The translations under genes were made by a program, and so were the position numbers. The notes beneath the pieces were generated by a model, which ran no database searches, was not told the origin of the DNA, and worked only from the letters and a program-made list of their open reading frames with translations. DNA of 9,694 bases from JAWXUT01 sp044426075 (GTDB lineage: Bacteria; Bacillota; Clostridia; Christensenellales; DTU072), in assembly GCA_044426075.1 (NCBI GenBank), contig JAWXUT010000067.1:1-9694 (forward strand), read 5' to 3'. Below are positions 1 through 6,871 of this stretch, one piece after another (position 1 is the stretch's first letter; each line of letters begins with the position of its first letter).

Positions 1-1
1 A

Positions 2-85
2 TACGATGACAACCACCCCGAACAACAAACCCTAATTTATATGGGCATAAATGAGTTTGTTATGAGTGGGTGGCTGTCAATGTAG
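2..85 (+). CDS. Possible 3' end of an unidentified gene (partial)
   Basis: Frame 2 is open from the window edge for 27 codons and ends in TAG at 83-85. The other two plus frames and all minus frames close quickly here. The peptide is mixed and moderately hydrophilic, starting YDDNHPEQQ and ending SGWLSM, which would fit a C-terminal tail of a gene that starts before the window. I recognise no family. The tract is short enough to be open by chance, so this is a weak call. Confidence 0.22.
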   Translation, partial: YDDNHPEQQTLIYMGINEFVMSGWLSM

Positions 86-245
86 TGTGCGTGATATACA
101 TATTTTTAAGAGGCTTGTTTTTTTTCTTTTGCCTACCTTTATTTTTTAAATAAAAAAGAAAAGTAGGAACTATTTGTATAAAATAATATTCTATAAAAAA
201 GAAAAGTTTATAAAACTTATATATTAAAAAAATTACTTAACTAAA
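86..245. other. AT-rich intergenic spacer with small hairpins
   Basis: No coding sequence is visible. The stretch lies between the putative gene tail and the convergent end of the MATE gene. It contains an A/T-rich imperfect hairpin at 132-167 (arms CCTAC and GTAGG closing runs of T and A, two mismatches). It also contains a perfect 6-bp inverted repeat at 204-218 (AAGTTT, ATA, AAACTT). Read on the minus strand, the second repeat is followed by TTCTTTTTTATAG, so it could be a weak terminator for the MATE gene. Both stems are poor in GC, and neither is a convincing terminator alone. Confidence 0.35.
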
Positions 246-1583
246 TTATTTTTTTAAATTAAGTTGTTTTCTTATAATAAAAAGATATACACATATAATA
301 ACAATTTGGGTGAACGAGCCGATTGGGGTGGCGAGGCCCATTGTGAATAGGGTGAATGGTTCGATTTGGGAGAAGATGTAGGCTAGTGGGATGCGCAAAA
401 GGCAGGCGCCAACTATGCCTTGAATTAAGAGGAAGGTTGTTTTATTGCAGCCGTTTAGGTAGCCTATTAAACAGAACAAAATTGAAACCAAAAAGGTGTC
501 GAAGGCGTAGGCGCGGAGATATTCGGAAGTGGCGGCAAGAAGCTCGGGGTCTTGGTTAAAAATGTAGGCAATGTACTCCCCGCCAAAGTAGGTAAATAGC
601 GCCATAGCCGTGCCAAAGGTCATAGAGATGGCAAGACCAACGCGGAAGCCTTTTTGTGCGCGCTCGGGCTTATTAGCGCCGTTATTTTGAGAGACAAAAA
701 CCGCAATCGATTGCATAAAAGAAAGTGGAATTAACATAATCAAACCAGTAGCTTTTTCGGACAGACCAACAGCGGAAGAATAAATTATGCCATATTGATT
801 TACGATTATTGTGATAAACATAAAAGATAAGCTGGTTAGAACCGATTGCAGAGCCATAGGGGCTCCATTTTTTATAATTAAAAGAATATTTTTGAAAGAA
901 ATATCGTGTTTTTTAAAGTAAAAGTTAAATTTCGATTTATATTTTATAAGAATAAGAGATATAACAACACTAATAAGTTGCGCGCAAACAGTTGCAATTG
1001 AAGCGCCAGCAGCACCCATATTACAAGCGCCAACAAGAATAAGGTCAAGTATAATATTAGAAACGCACGCAATAGCAACTGCAAAAAGAGGAGTTTTAGA
1101 GTCGCCGAGACCTCTAAAAATTGAGCCCAAAACATTGTAGGCAAATATCATAGGTATCCCAATAGCGGAATAAAAAATATAGTTAGAAGTTTCTGTAAAA
1201 GCGTCAGCTGGAGTGTTTAAAAAGTCCAATAAAAACGATTCAAAAATAAGTATTGAAGCGGTTAAAAAAACAGCAAGCGTAAAAAAGAAAACAACGGCAT
1301 TTATAATAATCATATTAACTTTTTCAAAACTATTTGCACCAATATATCTGCCTATAAGCACAGTTATTCCCATACCAAGACCGGTGCAAAGTGAAGTTAT
1401 AAGCGCAACCAACTGCGAGCCCGTAGAAACGCCCGACACATCTGCAATTGAAGCAAAGTTGCCAACTATAATTAAATCAACCGTACCATAAGCCACCTGC
1501 AACAAAAGCGCAAGTGTAATAGGAATCGTAAATTTAACTAGACGAGAAAAAACATTCCCCTCCGTAAGAACATCATTAGTCAT
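246..1583 (-). CDS. MATE-family multidrug/Na+(H+) antiport exporter
   Basis: This 445-residue integral membrane protein has the layout of MATE (multi antimicrobial extrusion) transporters, which export organic cations, drugs or metabolites in exchange for Na+ or H+. Its N-terminus is typical of the family: a short leader MTNDVLTEGN, then a first helix with a conserved FTIPITLALLLQ stretch and a D-(x)4-VGNF element near residues 36-42. About twelve hydrophobic helices follow, in two halves. The second half begins near residue 235 after a basic loop (IKYKSKFNFYFKKHD). Length matches the family (about 440-460). The ATG at 1583 is preceded on the minus strand by GGAG five bases upstream, which supports this start. 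Substrate is not predictable. It lies downstream of, and in the same direction as, the NSS symporter gene, but a promoter and terminator lie between them. Confidence 0.93.
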   Translation of the reverse strand: MTNDVLTEGNVFSRLVKFTIPITLALLLQVAYGTVDLIIVGNFASIADVSGVSTGSQLVALITSLCTGLGMGITVLIGRYIGANSFEKVNMIIINAVVFFFTLAVFLTASILIFESFLLDFLNTPADAFTETSNYIFYSAIGIPMIFAYNVLGSIFRGLGDSKTPLFAVAIACVSNIILDLILVGACNMGAAGASIATVCAQLISVVISLILIKYKSKFNFYFKKHDISFKNILLIIKNGAPMALQSVLTSLSFMFITIIVNQYGIIYSSAVGLSEKATGLIMLIPLSFMQSIAVFVSQNNGANKPERAQKGFRVGLAISMTFGTAMALFTYFGGEYIAYIFNQDPELLAATSEYLRAYAFDTFLVSILFCLIGYLNGCNKTTFLLIQGIVGACLLRIPLAYIFSQIEPFTLFTMGLATPIGSFTQIVIICVYLFIIRKQLNLKK

Positions 1584-1598
1584 AAATACTCCAACTAA

Positions 1599-1627
1599 AT
1601 AATATCACTTATGAATAAAAATAGCAA
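1599..1627 (-). promoter_or_regulatory. Candidate sigma-A promoter for the MATE gene
   Basis: On the minus strand TTGCTA (1627-1622) and TATTAT (1604-1599) are separated by exactly 17 bp. A TGA immediately before the -10 makes an extended -10. The expected transcription start near 1592 would leave a leader of only about 9 nt that just includes the GGAG. That is unusually short, so either the leader really is minimal or this is a chance match. Confidence 0.4.
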
Positions 1628-1649
1628 CGCAAAAAACATAATAATCAAT

Positions 1650-1686
1650 AAAAAAAGAGCCATAAAGAAAATTTCAGTACAGCTCC
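1650..1686 (-). terminator. Possible intrinsic terminator after the NSS gene
   Basis: Read on the minus strand, GAGCTGTA (1685-1678) can pair with TATGGCTC (1664-1657), with two G-U wobbles, around a 13-nt loop. A run of seven Ts follows at 1656-1650. It lies about 26 bp past the NSS stop codon and before the MATE promoter, as expected if the two genes are separate transcripts. The stem is weak. Confidence 0.45.
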
Positions 1687-1711
1687 CATTTTTTAATTAA
1701 ATTAAGTTGAA

Positions 1712-3172
1712 TTAAAGTTTTGAGTTTTGTTTCTTTACATATAAACAGTTTAAAACAAAAGCAACAAGCACTATTCCAAGCGCCACAGAAACGGTGAAAA
1801 TGCCATAAGTTGTAGAAATAATACCAATTATTCCCGCTATAAGCACAACCGCAACAAGGATAGGGGTAACAAACTTAATGCAGAAAGCCCACACATTAAA
1901 CAATTTAAAAGATGTGCCGGAGGCCTCCATTTCTTTGCGCACGGTTTCTGTTTTTAGTGAAACGGATACTGCAAGGCAAGTGAAAATAACGCCAACTGGC
2001 ATAAGGATTTTGTTTGTCATATCATCAAAGAAAGTCAATAAATCGTTGCCAAAAACGGTAATTGTGTTTTCGCCAGACATAACGCCACCGATGCTTATTG
2101 AAACAAGCGCGCCAACTATACAAACGGGAACAGCGATAATCAATGAAATTTTCCATTTACTTATATTAAATTTTGCGTTGAAGTAAGAGATAACAACTTC
2201 ATAAATGCTAACCATACTAGTAAGGGCGGCGATAAATATTAGTGTGAAGAATAAGAAGCTAAACACCATACCGATTGTGCCCATTGCAGCAAAAACTTGT
2301 GGGATTGTTTCGAACATAAGCCCAATACCACTAGTTGGATCTAGGTTGAAAGCAAAAACCGCTGGGAAGATTGCAAGCCCCGCAATAAGCGCTATCGCTG
2401 TATCTAAAACAGAGATTAAAATGGCACTTTTTGCAAGATTAACGTCTTTTTTGGTGTAGCTACCATAGGTAATCATTATTCCCATACCCAAAGACATACT
2501 ATAAAATGCTTGACCCATAGCGGCAAGCACGCCTTCAAACCCAAGCTCCACAAAGTCTACGTGGAACATAAAAGCCAAGCCTTCTGAAACGCCTTCGCCA
2601 AGAGTTAAAGACCTTACCATAACAATTAATAATAACACCAAAAGCACGGGCATTACTATCTTAGAAAACCTCTCAATACCCTTTATAACTCCAAGTGAAA
2701 TAACGGCTATAGCAAGCCCTAAAAATATTATTGCAAGAAGAATTGGCAAGAATCCGCTATTTGCAAAATCAAAAAATCCATTTACATTGTTGGTTAAAGA
2801 ATTTGTATTAAATGAGTTTGCGGCAGTAAAAATAGTCCAACCGCCAATAACCATATAATAAGTTGCAATAAAAGTGGTAACTATTATTCCTAAAAATCCA
2901 ACAAACATCCAACGCCTATCAATCTTTTTAAATGATTCTATAATATTAAGCTGTGACCTCTGCCCGATAAACATTTCTGCAATCATAACAACAATGCCAA
3001 TTGCAAAAACCATAAATAAATAGGTCAACAAAAACGCGCCTCCGCCATAATGACCCAACTTATATGAAAAATTCCATATATTTCCTAATCCAATTGCACT
3101 TCCGGCTGCCGCCATAATGAAACCGAACTTACTGCCAAAGTTCTTGTTTGAACTCGCTGTGTTTTCTGCCAT
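1712..3172 (-). CDS. Sodium-dependent transporter, NSS (SNF) family
   Basis: This is a neurotransmitter:sodium symporter-type (LeuT-fold) protein of 486 residues with 11-12 hydrophobic helices, importing amino acids or related compounds with Na+. The diagnostic first helix is clear: FGFIMAAAGSAIGLGNIW at residues 16-33, then GGGAFLLTYL at 43-52. The usual W-R-F-P after this helix is instead W-N-F-S (33-36), so the gating Arg (Arg30 in LeuT) is replaced by Asn34. The start is placed at 3172 rather than the upstream in-frame ATG at 3220. The sequence AAAGGAG lies 6 bases before 3172 (3185-3179 on the minus strand), the protein then begins MAENTASSNK, and the extra 16 residues precede the normal NSS N-terminus. 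The substrate is unknown. It is transcribed divergently from the ygbA-ECF operon and has its own promoter. Confidence 0.92.
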   Translation of the reverse strand: MAENTASSNKNFGSKFGFIMAAAGSAIGLGNIWNFSYKLGHYGGGAFLLTYLFMVFAIGIVVMIAEMFIGQRSQLNIIESFKKIDRRWMFVGFLGIIVTTFIATYYMVIGGWTIFTAANSFNTNSLTNNVNGFFDFANSGFLPILLAIIFLGLAIAVISLGVIKGIERFSKIVMPVLLVLLLIVMVRSLTLGEGVSEGLAFMFHVDFVELGFEGVLAAMGQAFYSMSLGMGIMITYGSYTKKDVNLAKSAILISVLDTAIALIAGLAIFPAVFAFNLDPTSGIGLMFETIPQVFAAMGTIGMVFSFLFFTLIFIAALTSMVSIYEVVISYFNAKFNISKWKISLIIAVPVCIVGALVSISIGGVMSGENTITVFGNDLLTFFDDMTNKILMPVGVIFTCLAVSVSLKTETVRKEMEASGTSFKLFNVWAFCIKFVTPILVAVVLIAGIIGIISTTYGIFTVSVALGIVLVAFVLNCLYVKKQNSKL

Positions 3173-3277
3173 AGCATACTCCTTTGTATCTACACAAATA
3201 AAAACCCTAATGTTTGACAAAAATAATTGCCAGAAACTATCTAAAATTATTCACGCATATATATATTATTATGTGAT

Positions 3278-3306
3278 ATTGTATCATAAAAATGCGCGTA
3301 ATGCAA
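3278..3306 (-). promoter_or_regulatory. Sigma-A promoter for the NSS gene
   Basis: On the minus strand TTGCAT (3306-3301) and TACAAT (3283-3278) are separated by exactly 17 bp, with TGA directly before the -10 (extended -10). The predicted start near 3271 gives a leader of about 100 nt, AT-rich, with no recognisable riboswitch. Confidence 0.6.
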
Positions 3307-3499
3307 CCATTTTGGCGAAAATTATGCGGTTAACAAAAAGTGAATAAATTAATATTCATATCAAAAAGCAAAATATACATATATGTGTTGAAGAATTAAT
3401 TCAGCTTTTTATCGGGATATTGACAAAATTCCACAACAAAAAAACAATGGATAATGGCACGAAATTGGCGCTTCAGCGGTTAAAGAAACAGATATTTGC

Positions 3500-3528
3500 T
3501 TGACATAAAATATTAAGTGTGCTAAACT
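3500..3528 (+). promoter_or_regulatory. Sigma-A promoter of the ygbA-ECF operon
   Basis: There is a perfect TTGACA at 3500-3505, a 17-bp spacer, and TAAACT at 3523-3528 with TGC just before it (extended -10). Transcription would start near 3535, giving a leader of about 80 nt. This is the best promoter match in the upstream region and would drive all four operon genes. Confidence 0.7.
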
Positions 3529-3582
3529 TGAGGTGTAAAAATACAAGAGAAAACGCAAAAAAACAAGGCAGAGTGAAGTAAT

Positions 3583-3597
3583 TTAAGCATAGCTTAA
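3583..3597 (+). promoter_or_regulatory. Perfect inverted repeat in the ygbA leader
   Basis: TTAAGC and GCTTAA are perfect 6-bp arms around ATA. The repeat lies in the predicted untranslated leader, 7 bases before the AAGGAGG ribosome binding site (3604-3610). It could be an operator just downstream of the promoter or a small RNA hairpin affecting translation. It does not match the NsrR, NorR or FNR/HcpR consensus that I know. Confidence 0.35.
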
Positions 3598-3616
3598 GGC
3601 AAAAAGGAGGTGCGGG

Positions 3617-3973
3617 ATGTCGGTGCAATTAAAGCGCGAAGAAGAAAAGAAAACCATAAAATATATGGTAACAACATATTGCAGACACAAGCACGGGAGC
3701 GCCAAAGGCGAATTATGTGAGGAGTGTCAAGGCGTGTTAGACTACAGTTTTAAGCGCATAGATAACTGCCCTTTTATGGAAACAAAGACCTTTTGCACTA
3801 ACTGTAAGGTGCACTGTTTCAGAAAAGAAAATAGAGAAAAAATAGTGGAGATAATGAAGTTCAGCGGGAAATATATGATGTTCACGCATCCAATAAAAGC
3901 GTTCCAGCACGTGGCTTCAGTTATCAAAAACAAGAGAGAAAATAAAAAGGAGAGCGCCAATGGCAAAGGGTAA
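3617..3973 (+). CDS. ygbA: YgbA-like protein, nitrous oxide-stimulated promoter family
   Basis: This small soluble protein of 118 residues matches the YgbA_NO family along its length. It has REEEKKTIKYMV near the N-terminus, YCRHKHG (21-27), LCEEC (33-37), YSFKRIDNCPF (43-53), K-T-x-C-T-N-C-K-V-H-C-F (57-68), MKFSGKYM (80-87) and THP (90-92). It has seven cysteines (22, 34, 37, 51, 60, 63, 67) and several histidines, so it probably binds zinc or iron. Its biochemical role is not established; E. coli ygbA belongs to the NsrR (nitric oxide-responsive) regulon. The start has an excellent AAGGAGG 6 bases upstream. The 3' end overlaps the ECF S-component gene by 14 bp, so it is cotranscribed and probably translationally coupled. 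That pairing is the notable point. The extreme C-terminus is basic (KNKRENKKESANGKG). Confidence 0.9.
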   Translation: MSVQLKREEEKKTIKYMVTTYCRHKHGSAKGELCEECQGVLDYSFKRIDNCPFMETKTFCTNCKVHCFRKENREKIVEIMKFSGKYMMFTHPIKAFQHVASVIKNKRENKKESANGKG

Positions 3974-4595
3974 ATTAAGGCGAAGCGCAGAGGTTGCAGA
4001 AGTGCAAGAAGTGGCGCAAGAAGCGGTTCAGATAGAAGAGCGCAACAAGATATTCCAAAAATTTGAATTAAAAGAAATTGTGTTTATCGCAATACTATCA
4101 GCGGTGCTAATTTTGACGTGTTCAATTATGGCATTTGTTGCCGATTTAACCAAAGTAATATTTGCAATTGGGCAAGTTGCAACGGCGTTGCAGATGTCGT
4201 TTTTTGTCACAGTTGGGCTTATCCGCGTGAGAAAAGTGGGCACGGTTACGCTAATTATGTTATTTATGGGCGCAATTATGGTAATGATGTCACCAGTTAT
4301 GTTTTTAAGCAACATATTTGTGTTGTTGCTTGTAGAACTGCTTGCGATTGTAATATTTAAAGGATACAAATCAGACAAGGCGTGTTATATGGCGGGCTTA
4401 ATAATAGCTCCACTTAGCATAATAACCCCAACTGTTTACAATGCAATAGTATATCCAGAAATTTTTGAGGCGATAACTTCAAACATTTATATGGCGGTTG
4501 GCATGAGCGCTGTTGTAGTTGTTTTTGGCTTTATTGGCGCCACTGTGGGATTAAAAGTTGCTCGCGAACTCATAAAAGCGGGCGTGTTAAAGTAG
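3960..4595 (+). CDS. ECF transporter S component, MptD/Trep_Strep type
   Basis: This 211-residue membrane protein has a hydrophilic, charged N-terminal segment (about 1-37), then FELKEIVFIAILSAVLIL opening the first helix, and five to six hydrophobic helices in all. The order and sequence style fit the MptD/Trep_Strep family of substrate-binding (S) subunits of energy-coupling factor importers, including the FMGAIMVMMSPVMFLSN segment (100-116). The S component determines substrate specificity; for this family the substrate is not known to me. The identification is strengthened by the next two genes, which encode T and A components 12 bp downstream. ATG 3960 is preceded by AAGGAG (3947-3952), 7 bases upstream, inside the end of ygbA. 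The 14-bp overlap implies coupled translation. It ends in TAG. Confidence 0.85.
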   Translation: MAKGKLRRSAEVAEVQEVAQEAVQIEERNKIFQKFELKEIVFIAILSAVLILTCSIMAFVADLTKVIFAIGQVATALQMSFFVTVGLIRVRKVGTVTLIMLFMGAIMVMMSPVMFLSNIFVLLLVELLAIVIFKGYKSDKACYMAGLIIAPLSIITPTVYNAIVYPEIFEAITSNIYMAVGMSAVVVVFGFIGATVGLKVARELIKAGVLK

Positions 4596-4607
4596 CATAG
4601 AGGTAAT

Positions 4608-5282
4608 ATGGAAAGGTTCAACGCAAAAAATGCATTATATCCGATACTTGCAATAGCGGCTTCAGTTGTAACTGTTGTTTTTGGCTTGGTTAACGCAAAA
4701 ACGGATAACATCATATATTTTTATGTGGCGTTGTACGCGCTGTATTTGTGCTTTGGCTACTACAAGGCTTGTATTGCGATAATACCAATGCTCGCAAGTA
4801 TGGTGTTTTTGTTTTGCGGGATAACCTATTTGGTGGGCGCCGACACCCAGTCAATTATATATGCTATGAACCGCAGTTTTGCCGTTTGTTTTGGCACGCT
4901 TGCGGGGCTAGGAATGAGCTCTCCAAAGTTTATCCGCAGTTTGAGGCAGATTAAAGTGCCAAAAACCATTACACTTGGGATGATGATTGCAATAAACTTT
5001 TTCCCATTATTTATAAAAGAAATGAGGCAGATTCGGTCCGCTATGAAAACGCGTGGGGCGGGTTCGATGCTGAATATTAAGGTATTTTATAGGGCGTTTT
5101 TAATCCCGCTAGTTGTAAGAATTGTGCACATTTCAGACACCTTGTCACTTAGTGTAGAAACGCGAGGCTTCACAGTAGACCCCTCAGAAACCACTATTTT
5201 TGAACCCACAATGTTTAAAATTAGAGACGGTATTTTTGCGGTGATATTTATAGTTTTAATGGTGGGGGTATTTTTTATATGA
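4608..5282 (+). CDS. ecfT: ECF transporter transmembrane T component (EcfT/CbiQ family)
   Basis: This 224-residue membrane protein is the energy-coupling scaffold that links the ATPase to the S component. It has hydrophobic helices in the first 100 residues, then a cytosolic coupling region with the two short motifs typical of EcfT: M-K-T-R-G at 146-150 and E-T-R-G at 184-187. These correspond to the A-R-G signatures that contact the ATPases. F-F-P-L-F-I-K-E-M-R-Q at 131-141 is also characteristic. A final helix follows around 205-224. GAGG at 4600-4603 serves as ribosome binding site. The gene is 12 bp after the S component and its TGA stop overlaps the start of the ATPase gene (ATGA, 5279-5282). 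The symbol is a family name, not a proven orthologue. Confidence 0.88.
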   Translation: MERFNAKNALYPILAIAASVVTVVFGLVNAKTDNIIYFYVALYALYLCFGYYKACIAIIPMLASMVFLFCGITYLVGADTQSIIYAMNRSFAVCFGTLAGLGMSSPKFIRSLRQIKVPKTITLGMMIAINFFPLFIKEMRQIRSAMKTRGAGSMLNIKVFYRAFLIPLVVRIVHISDTLSLSVETRGFTVDPSETTIFEPTMFKIRDGIFAVIFIVLMVGVFFI

Positions 5283-6688
5283 AAGCGATAGAATTAAAAA
5301 ATGTATCATTTAGGTATCCTAACAACAATATTGAGGTGCTCAAAGATGTAAGTTTAAGCATAGAGTATGGCAAGATTGCATTGATAGCGGGTTCTTCTGG
5401 CAGTGGCAAAAGCACGCTGTTTCACATAATGAATGGCATAATGCAAAATGCAGTTGGTTGCGTTTTAACGGGTGAAGTGCTTGTTAATGGTGCGAGCATT
5501 GCGGGCAAAAGCATAGGCGTGCTTTCAGCTAGTGTTGGCAGTGTATTGCAAAACGCAGAAGCGCAAATAATCAACGGTGTTGTTAAAGATGAAGTAGCTT
5601 TTGGTTTAGAAAACACCGCAGTTGAATCAAGCAAAATGAACGACATAATAACCGCAGTGTGCGCGGATATGTCGCTTAACACAAACGCAAAAACTGCAAC
5701 GCTATCGGGCGGTGAAAAACAGCGTTTAATAACAGCAACCACGCTAGCATTAAAGGCAAAAATAATCATTTTAGATGAACCCCTTGCAAACCTAGATAAG
5801 TCGGGTGCGGAGATGCTTATGGACAGCCTAAAAAAATTGGCGCAAGCGGGCTATGCTGTGGTTGTAATTGAACACCGATTGGATATGCTGCGCGATTATG
5901 TGGATGTATTGTATAGCGTGCAAGAAAAATGCGTACAAGAAGTGCGCGATATTTCTGCATATTTAGCTGCAAGCACGGCAAAAATAGCGGGCAGCGAGTC
6001 TCTAACGCAAAAAGATAAACCCGCAATAGAAATTAAAAATGTAAGTTATGAGAAAAAAGGATGCAAGATATTAAATAATATAACCATAACTATAAACAAA
6101 GGCGAACGCATTGTGTTGCTTGGCGACAACGGCGCGGGCAAAAGCACGCTCACAAAAATGATGTTGCGTTTAATAAAGCCTACCACGGGCGCAGTGGTTC
6201 AGCACATTGACGGCAAAATTGGTCAGCGCGCCAATAAAAAGTGGTTCAAAAAAGTGGCATATGTATTCCAAAATCCCAACTATCAGTTGTTTATGCCCAC
6301 GGTGGAAGAAGAGCTATTATTTTCTGCCCACTCCTTAGAATATTGCCAACAGATTGTTGATAAATTTGAACTTGAACCCCTACTTGATAGGCACCCTCAG
6401 TCACTTAGCGAGGGGCAAAAAAGAAAAGTTGGCGTTGCAACTATGCTTGCAATGAAGCCAGATATCATTGTGCTTGATGAGCCCACCGTTGGGCAAGATT
6501 ACAAGTCACTTAAAAAACTTGTGGATATTATTAATGAAATAAACCGCGAGCAAAACACAACCATAATCACTATAACTCACGACACAAGATGCGCAAGCGC
6601 ACTGTGTGATAGGGCGTTATTAATTAGCGGTGGCAGCCTTGTTGAAGCTAGTGATAAAGGATTAATCTCTAAGTATTTCAATATATAA
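5279..6688 (+). CDS. ECF transporter ATPase, fused double ABC domain
   Basis: This 469-residue protein contains two ABC ATPase domains that in many ECF systems are separate EcfA and EcfA' subunits. Domain 1 has Walker A GSSGSGKST (38-46), Q-loop at Gln91 (LQNAEAQI), signature LSGGEKQR (142-149), Walker B IIILDEP (162-168) and His199. Domain 2 has Walker A GDNGAGKST (282-290), Q-loop VFQNPNYQLF (329-338), a variant signature LSEGQKRK (376-383), Walker B IIVLDEP (396-402) and His434. All catalytic elements are present, so both sites could hydrolyse ATP. The joining segment around 217-248 is a short linker. The start overlaps the T-component stop as ATGA. With S, T and fused A in one operon, this is a dedicated (group I type) ECF importer rather than a shared module. 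Confidence 0.92.
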   Translation: MKAIELKNVSFRYPNNNIEVLKDVSLSIEYGKIALIAGSSGSGKSTLFHIMNGIMQNAVGCVLTGEVLVNGASIAGKSIGVLSASVGSVLQNAEAQIINGVVKDEVAFGLENTAVESSKMNDIITAVCADMSLNTNAKTATLSGGEKQRLITATTLALKAKIIILDEPLANLDKSGAEMLMDSLKKLAQAGYAVVVIEHRLDMLRDYVDVLYSVQEKCVQEVRDISAYLAASTAKIAGSESLTQKDKPAIEIKNVSYEKKGCKILNNITITINKGERIVLLGDNGAGKSTLTKMMLRLIKPTTGAVVQHIDGKIGQRANKKWFKKVAYVFQNPNYQLFMPTVEEELLFSAHSLEYCQQIVDKFELEPLLDRHPQSLSEGQKRKVGVATMLAMKPDIIVLDEPTVGQDYKSLKKLVDIINEINREQNTTIITITHDTRCASALCDRALLISGGSLVEASDKGLISKYFNI

Positions 6689-6823
6689 AAACCGCACAAT
6701 TTTAAACAATCAACACCACTTAATACCCATTTTAGCATACCAAAACACCGTTTTTGGGAGCTGTTTTGTCAATATTTTATAAATATTGACATTCACCATA
6801 TAAAATTAAAAAAGTAAAACGCA
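6689..6823. other. Spacer between the ECF operon and the dehydrogenase promoter
   Basis: There is no coding sequence. A small hairpin at 6740-6757 (CCAAAA, CACCGT, TTTTGG) follows the ECF operon, but the following bases (GAGCTGTTTTG) make only a poor U-tract. It could be a weak terminator, though I do not regard it as proven. The stronger structure is the inverted repeat at 6768-6790, listed separately. Confidence 0.35.
6768..6790. promoter_or_regulatory. Perfect 10-bp inverted repeat, candidate operator
   Basis: The arms GTCAATATTT (6768-6777) and AAATATTGAC (6781-6790) are perfectly complementary around a 3-bp centre (TAT). The centre lies about 80 bp upstream of the predicted start of the dehydrogenase transcript. 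This is a sensible place for an activator or distal repressor site. As RNA it would form a 10-bp stem, but no T-run follows, so a terminator is less likely. The binding protein is unknown. Confidence 0.5.
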
Positions 6824-6852
6824 TTGACTTTTTGCAACTTTTATAATACAAT
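6824..6852 (+). promoter_or_regulatory. Sigma-A promoter of the dehydrogenase-permease unit
   Basis: TTGACT (6824-6829) and TACAAT (6847-6852) are separated by exactly 17 bp. An overlapping TATAAT at 6842-6847 would have too short a spacer. Transcription would begin near 6859, with a leader of about 45 nt containing the palindrome at 6872-6885. Confidence 0.68.
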
Positions 6853-6871
6853 TTTGACAACAAAATTAACC

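Larger units (their letters stand above)
3173..3616. other. Divergent intergenic region (444 bp)
   Basis: No gene is supported here. The region holds two outward-facing promoters: the NSS promoter at 3278-3306 and the ygbA promoter at 3500-3528. Between them are two short perfect palindromes, ACATATATGT at 3377-3386 and GAATTAATTC at 3393-3402. Either could bind a regulator, but in such AT-rich DNA they may be chance. I see no tRNA, riboswitch or T-box. Confidence 0.6.

Noticed and set aside
132..167. Imperfect A/T hairpin as a terminator for the upstream or MATE gene
   Set aside because: No T-run follows the stem in either direction, and the stem is mostly A/T with two mismatches.
3173..3220. 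Upstream in-frame ATG at 3220 as the start of the NSS gene (502 residues)
   Set aside because: The ATG at 3172 has a near-ideal AAAGGAG with 6-base spacing and gives the normal NSS N-terminus; the 3220 ATG has no comparable site and adds 16 residues unlike the family.
3173..3271. Riboswitch or T-box in the NSS leader
   Set aside because: The roughly 100-nt leader is AT-rich without the conserved blocks or stable stems expected of known classes.
3117..3347. Plus-strand 76-codon open frame over the NSS start and leader
   Set aside because: It overlaps the NSS N-terminus and promoter, has no ribosome binding site, and its composition is that of AT-rich spacer.
3742..3966. Minus-strand open frame opposite ygbA, rich in hydrophobic residues
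   Set aside because: ygbA matches its family along the whole length; the opposite frame is its antisense reflection.
5279..6688. Frameshift or accidental fusion of two ATPase genes
   Set aside because: Both domains are complete with all motifs in one frame joined by a short linker, and fused double ATPases are a known ECF arrangement.
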